8,427 nucleotides of DNA from Gammaproteobacteria bacterium UBA6968 (lineage in GTDB: Bacteria; Pseudomonadota; Gammaproteobacteria; Pseudomonadales; Azotimanducaceae). Shown in pieces: positions 6,491 to 8,427 of the stretch (position 1 is the first letter of the stretch; every line of letters starts with the position of its first letter). Position numbers and translations under genes: made by a program. The notes under the pieces were generated by a model that saw only the letters and a list, made by a program, of their open reading frames with translations, was not told the origin of the DNA and did not search any database. Location of the stretch: assembly GCA_002450255.1 (NCBI GenBank), contig DJYW01000016.1, forward strand, positions 771 through 9,197, written 5' to 3'.

Positions 6491-6907
6491 TTAGTAAGCA
6501 GAAAAATGAGTACGCACCGATAAGGGTGTCTGCCCTTTTCGCTGGCCTGCGTTTGGTTTATTGGATTTCGCCCGAGGCGGTTGTACTTTGAGAGCCGCGT
6601 AGTTTTTCGGAAGCGGGCTTTCCGGGTGAGTCAGTGAGTCCAGTTTAGCGCGAGCGGCGCTAGCGTTGATTGGCGGGGCTGGGGGCGATTTGAATCGGTT
6701 TTCCTTGCCTTTGCTTTTACCTAGGTCGTCAGCTTGTCGATTCGATCTGCTTATTAATTCACTTAGTTTTTCTCTATTCCTCTGCCTCTCGCGCTTTGGC
6801 CCTTCGCTTCTTGCTGGTCCTTGATCCCGGCAACATCGCTTGCCCGTGATTCTTTTCCGATTTTTTTGGGTACGTCTTGGTGTTGTCGCTGTTTTTTCCT
6901 CATTCAT
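6491..6907 (-). CDS. Doubtful small, very basic, low-complexity protein
   Basis: From ATG 6907 this frame encodes 138 residues (a TTG at 6916 would add three). It is rich in Arg and Lys, has no hydrophobic core and is probably disordered. Residues 1-60 are charged (RRTQKNRKR, KRERQRNREK) and use many AGA and AGG codons, unlike neighbouring genes. Residues 70-138 are Pro/Ala/Lys-rich and use more ordinary codons. I recognise no family. The ATG has only a weak GGA upstream. It is convergent with dcp (70 bases apart) and divergent from the CoA-transferase gene. For a real gene speaks an uninterrupted 420-base frame in a region with no competitor; against it speak composition and the lack of a clear ribosome site. 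It could be a nucleic-acid-binding tail-like protein or a chance frame. Confidence 0.33.
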   Translation of the reverse strand: MNEEKTATTPRRTQKNRKRITGKRCCRDQGPARSEGPKRERQRNREKLSELISRSNRQADDLGKSKGKENRFKSPPAPPINASAARAKLDSLTHPESPLPKNYAALKVQPPRAKSNKPNAGQRKGQTPLSVRTHFSAY

Positions 6908-6921
6908 CTTATCCAACGCAT

Positions 6922-6950
6922 TTGAGTCATTCCGCCGCTTCTGGAATTAT
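6922..6950 (+). promoter_or_regulatory. Weak promoter candidate for the CoA-transferase gene
   Basis: TTGAGT (6922-6927) and AATTAT (6945-6950) have an ideal 17-base spacer, but each matches only four of six consensus bases. Transcription from here would include the small leader frame at 6957-7037. Confidence 0.22.
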
Positions 6951-6956
6951 TAGCGT

Positions 6957-7037
6957 ATGGGGGATTTGTATATGGGAATCAATTTTTTGCGGCTGCCGGT
7001 TCGCGCCTTGTCATTAGAAGGTAGGGAGGGGCGTTGA
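6957..7037 (+). CDS. Possible leader ORF overlapping the CoA-transferase start
   Basis: This frame codes for 26 residues from ATG 6957, or 21 from ATG 6972. The latter has a G-rich stretch (6959-6963) 8 bases upstream. Its TGA stop at 7035-7037 overlaps the TTG start of the CoA-transferase gene as TTGA. Such an overlap would allow translational coupling. The peptide has no family resemblance and no attenuation-like run of one amino acid. The frame may be fortuitous. Confidence 0.25.
   Translation: MGDLYMGINFLRLPVRALSLEGREGR
7024..7031 (+). promoter_or_regulatory. Strong Shine-Dalgarno for a TTG start
   Basis: GGGAGGGG, with GGAGG at 7025-7029, lies 4 bases before TTG 7034. The same reading frame has a TAG stop at 7022-7024, so TTG 7034 is the first possible start. 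The next in-frame TTG (7073) would fall inside the conserved first strand of the CoA-transferase domain. Together these fix the unusual TTG start. Confidence 0.6.
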
Positions 7038-8427
7038 GCCAGTCTAAGAGCGCATTTCAGGGTTTAAACGTATTGGACCTTTCCGAGCGTCTTTCGGGCG
7101 CGTTTGCTGCACGTTTTTTCGGCGACTTTGGCGCTGATGTGTTGCTTGCTGAGCCACCCGAGGGCCATTGCCTTCGGCATGAGCCGCCTTTTTCTAAGCG
7201 CGCTGATGCCAACGCAGAAGACGCGAGTCCGGTGCATGCTTATGTGAATTGGAACAAGCGTTCCACGGCGTTTGTTACGCTGGCGGATCTGCAGCCTTTG
7301 GTCGCTGAGGCCGATGTGGTGATTTGTACGCAACTCGATACGGCCGCTGCGGTGACCCCCTGGCTGCGAGCGGATGGCGTGATATTGGTGGTGACGCCGC
7401 ATGGCGCGACTGGCCCGCTGGCTGGCCTGCCCGGCAATCACTTAACCACCAGCGCGCGCACGGGCTGGTCGTATATCAATCGCTTGCGTGACGAACCGCC
7501 TTTGCAAATGCCGCGTCATCAAGTGGGTTATGTGGGCGGCATTGCGGGATTCATTGCCGCTTCGGCGGCCCTGCTGCGCCGTGCCGATGCAACCGAGCCC
7601 GAGCGCGTTGATGTCAGCGAAGTAGAAGCTTTCGCCCACACGGTTCACCCCTGGGGCGTTATGTCCATTTACGCGGGTATGGACGACTCGCATGGGCCGG
7701 CCGGATGGCGGCCACGCGGTGCGCCAAGCCCTTTATGGGATGCGCGGGATGGGCGCATGCACTTAGCGATTGGCGATTTTCATAATTGGACGGAGGCGAT
7801 GGATTTCTTGGGATTACCGGAAATTGCCCGCCAACCGGATTTGATTTCTGACAGTGGCCGTCACGGCCGCGATTTGCGCGGCGTGTTTCAGGGTGTGGCC
7901 GAGACATTGCCTAATATGAACCGTTGGGAGGTGTTTGCTAAGCTGGCTGATCTGCGCTGCGTGGTTGGTGTCATGCAAGACACGACGGATTTGCTGGTGG
8001 ATTCACAATACCAAGCCCGCGAATATCTGGCGGAGACTACCGTCGCTGGCAAGTCGATTACCACTGCCGGCGCGCCCTTTAAACTTTCGCCAACGCCTTG
8101 GAAACTGCGTCGATCGGCCCCCGCAGTGAACACGCGGCAAGTCACTTTCGACGCGCCGTCCCAGTTTGACGCTGCGCCCTTGGCCAATCAAAAATCGGGT
8201 AAAGCGTCTACCCGCGCCATTAAAGGCACCGCCAAAGGGGCGGGTCCGTTGGCCGGCGTGCGGGTCCTGAGTTTGGGCCAAGCCTGGTCCGGCACGTTTG
8301 GTTCCGAGATTTTTTCTTTGCTGGGTGCAGACGTGATTCAACTCGGCGGTTTGCAGCGCCCGGATGTCTGGCGGCGTGTTCGCAACGAAGTACCTGCGGG
8401 TGTGTTTGACCCTACTCGCGAACAGCA
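7034..8427 (+). CDS. Tandem-domain CaiB/BaiF (class III) CoA-transferase, 3' end outside window
   Basis: The frame is open for 464 codons and runs off the window. Class III CoA-transferases move CoA between carboxylic acids, and related racemases act on 2-methylacyl-CoA. Domain 1 spans about residues 9-375: it opens with GLNVLDLSERLSGAFAARF and FGADVLLAEPP, then has VTPHGATGPLAG, the AALLRR helix with ERVDVSEVEAF, and the RGAPSPLW motif. A Lys/Ala/Gly-rich linker (about 376-403) leads into a second family start, GPLAGVRVLSLGQAWSG, LLGADVIQLGG and RPDVWRR, from residue 404. It is therefore a two-domain fusion, and the full protein is probably near 800 residues. The catalytic Asp (Asp169 in formyl-CoA transferase) aligns with Gly165, with no acidic residue nearby, so domain 1 is probably not self-sufficient. 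The start is TTG with a strong Shine-Dalgarno. Its substrate and operon partners lie beyond this sequence. Confidence 0.93.
   Translation, partial: MSQSKSAFQGLNVLDLSERLSGAFAARFFGDFGADVLLAEPPEGHCLRHEPPFSKRADANAEDASPVHAYVNWNKRSTAFVTLADLQPLVAEADVVICTQLDTAAAVTPWLRADGVILVVTPHGATGPLAGLPGNHLTTSARTGWSYINRLRDEPPLQMPRHQVGYVGGIAGFIAASAALLRRADATEPERVDVSEVEAFAHTVHPWGVMSIYAGMDDSHGPAGWRPRGAPSPLWDARDGRMHLAIGDFHNWTEAMDFLGLPEIARQPDLISDSGRHGRDLRGVFQGVAETLPNMNRWEVFAKLADLRCVVGVMQDTTDLLVDSQYQAREYLAETTVAGKSITTAGAPFKLSPTPWKLRRSAPAVNTRQVTFDAPSQFDAAPLANQKSGKASTRAIKGTAKGAGPLAGVRVLSLGQAWSGTFGSEIFSLLGADVIQLGGLQRPDVWRRVRNEVPAGVFDPTREQ

Noticed and set aside
7064..8341. Several overlapping minus-strand frames of 65-125 codons
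   Set aside because: All are antisense to the CoA-transferase gene, which stays open for 464 codons with clear family motifs and a strong Shine-Dalgarno.
1..8427. Search for CRISPR, tRNA, insertion sequence, toxin-antitoxin or phage genes
   Set aside because: No regularly spaced repeats, cloverleaf, terminal inverted repeats with transposase motifs, or paired small toxin-like genes were seen; the window reads as metabolic chromosome.

Overview
The window looks like chromosomal DNA of a Gram-negative bacterium, probably a marine-type gammaproteobacterium. The grounds are an outer-membrane-type lipoprotein, several Sec signal peptides ending in AxA, a Dcp that resembles the enterobacterial enzyme closely along its length, and a CaiB/BaiF CoA-transferase. 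The taxon is an inference from protein style. I saw no tRNA, rRNA, CRISPR array, insertion sequence or phage gene.

Layout. (1) 1-376 holds no intact gene. It has a coding-like remnant whose start and body lie in different frames around a short T run, and a perfect -10 box serving the next gene. (2) 377-1401 carries two small exported proteins in the same orientation: a RidA-family protein and an NTF2/SnoaL-like protein. Both have 20-residue signal peptides, and both should mature to the same N-terminus, Gly-His-His-Glu. (3) 1586-2569 (minus strand) encodes an LCMT/TIGR00027-type SAM-dependent methyltransferase with a hydrophobic N-terminus. A Shine-Dalgarno argues for a start 22 codons inside the longest frame. 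(4) 2982-6420 is a two-gene peptidase unit: an exported M19 dipeptidase, then a Dcp peptidyl-dipeptidase lipoprotein. Dcp cuts dipeptides from peptide C-termini and the M19 enzyme hydrolyses dipeptides, so together they form a plausible cell-envelope route from oligopeptides to amino acids. (5) 6421-7033 holds a doubtful, strongly basic minus-strand ORF and a tiny leader ORF. (6) 7034-8427 is the 5' part of a large CoA-transferase gene that runs off the window. It starts at TTG behind a strong Shine-Dalgarno. It contains one complete class III CoA-transferase domain and the beginning of a second, so it is a tandem fusion. The first domain seems to lack the catalytic aspartate.

No new multi-gene system is evident. 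The points most worth following are the shared metal-binding-type N-terminus of the two exported proteins, the export of a RidA protein, the envelope dipeptide cascade, and the tandem CoA-transferase with a degenerate first active site.
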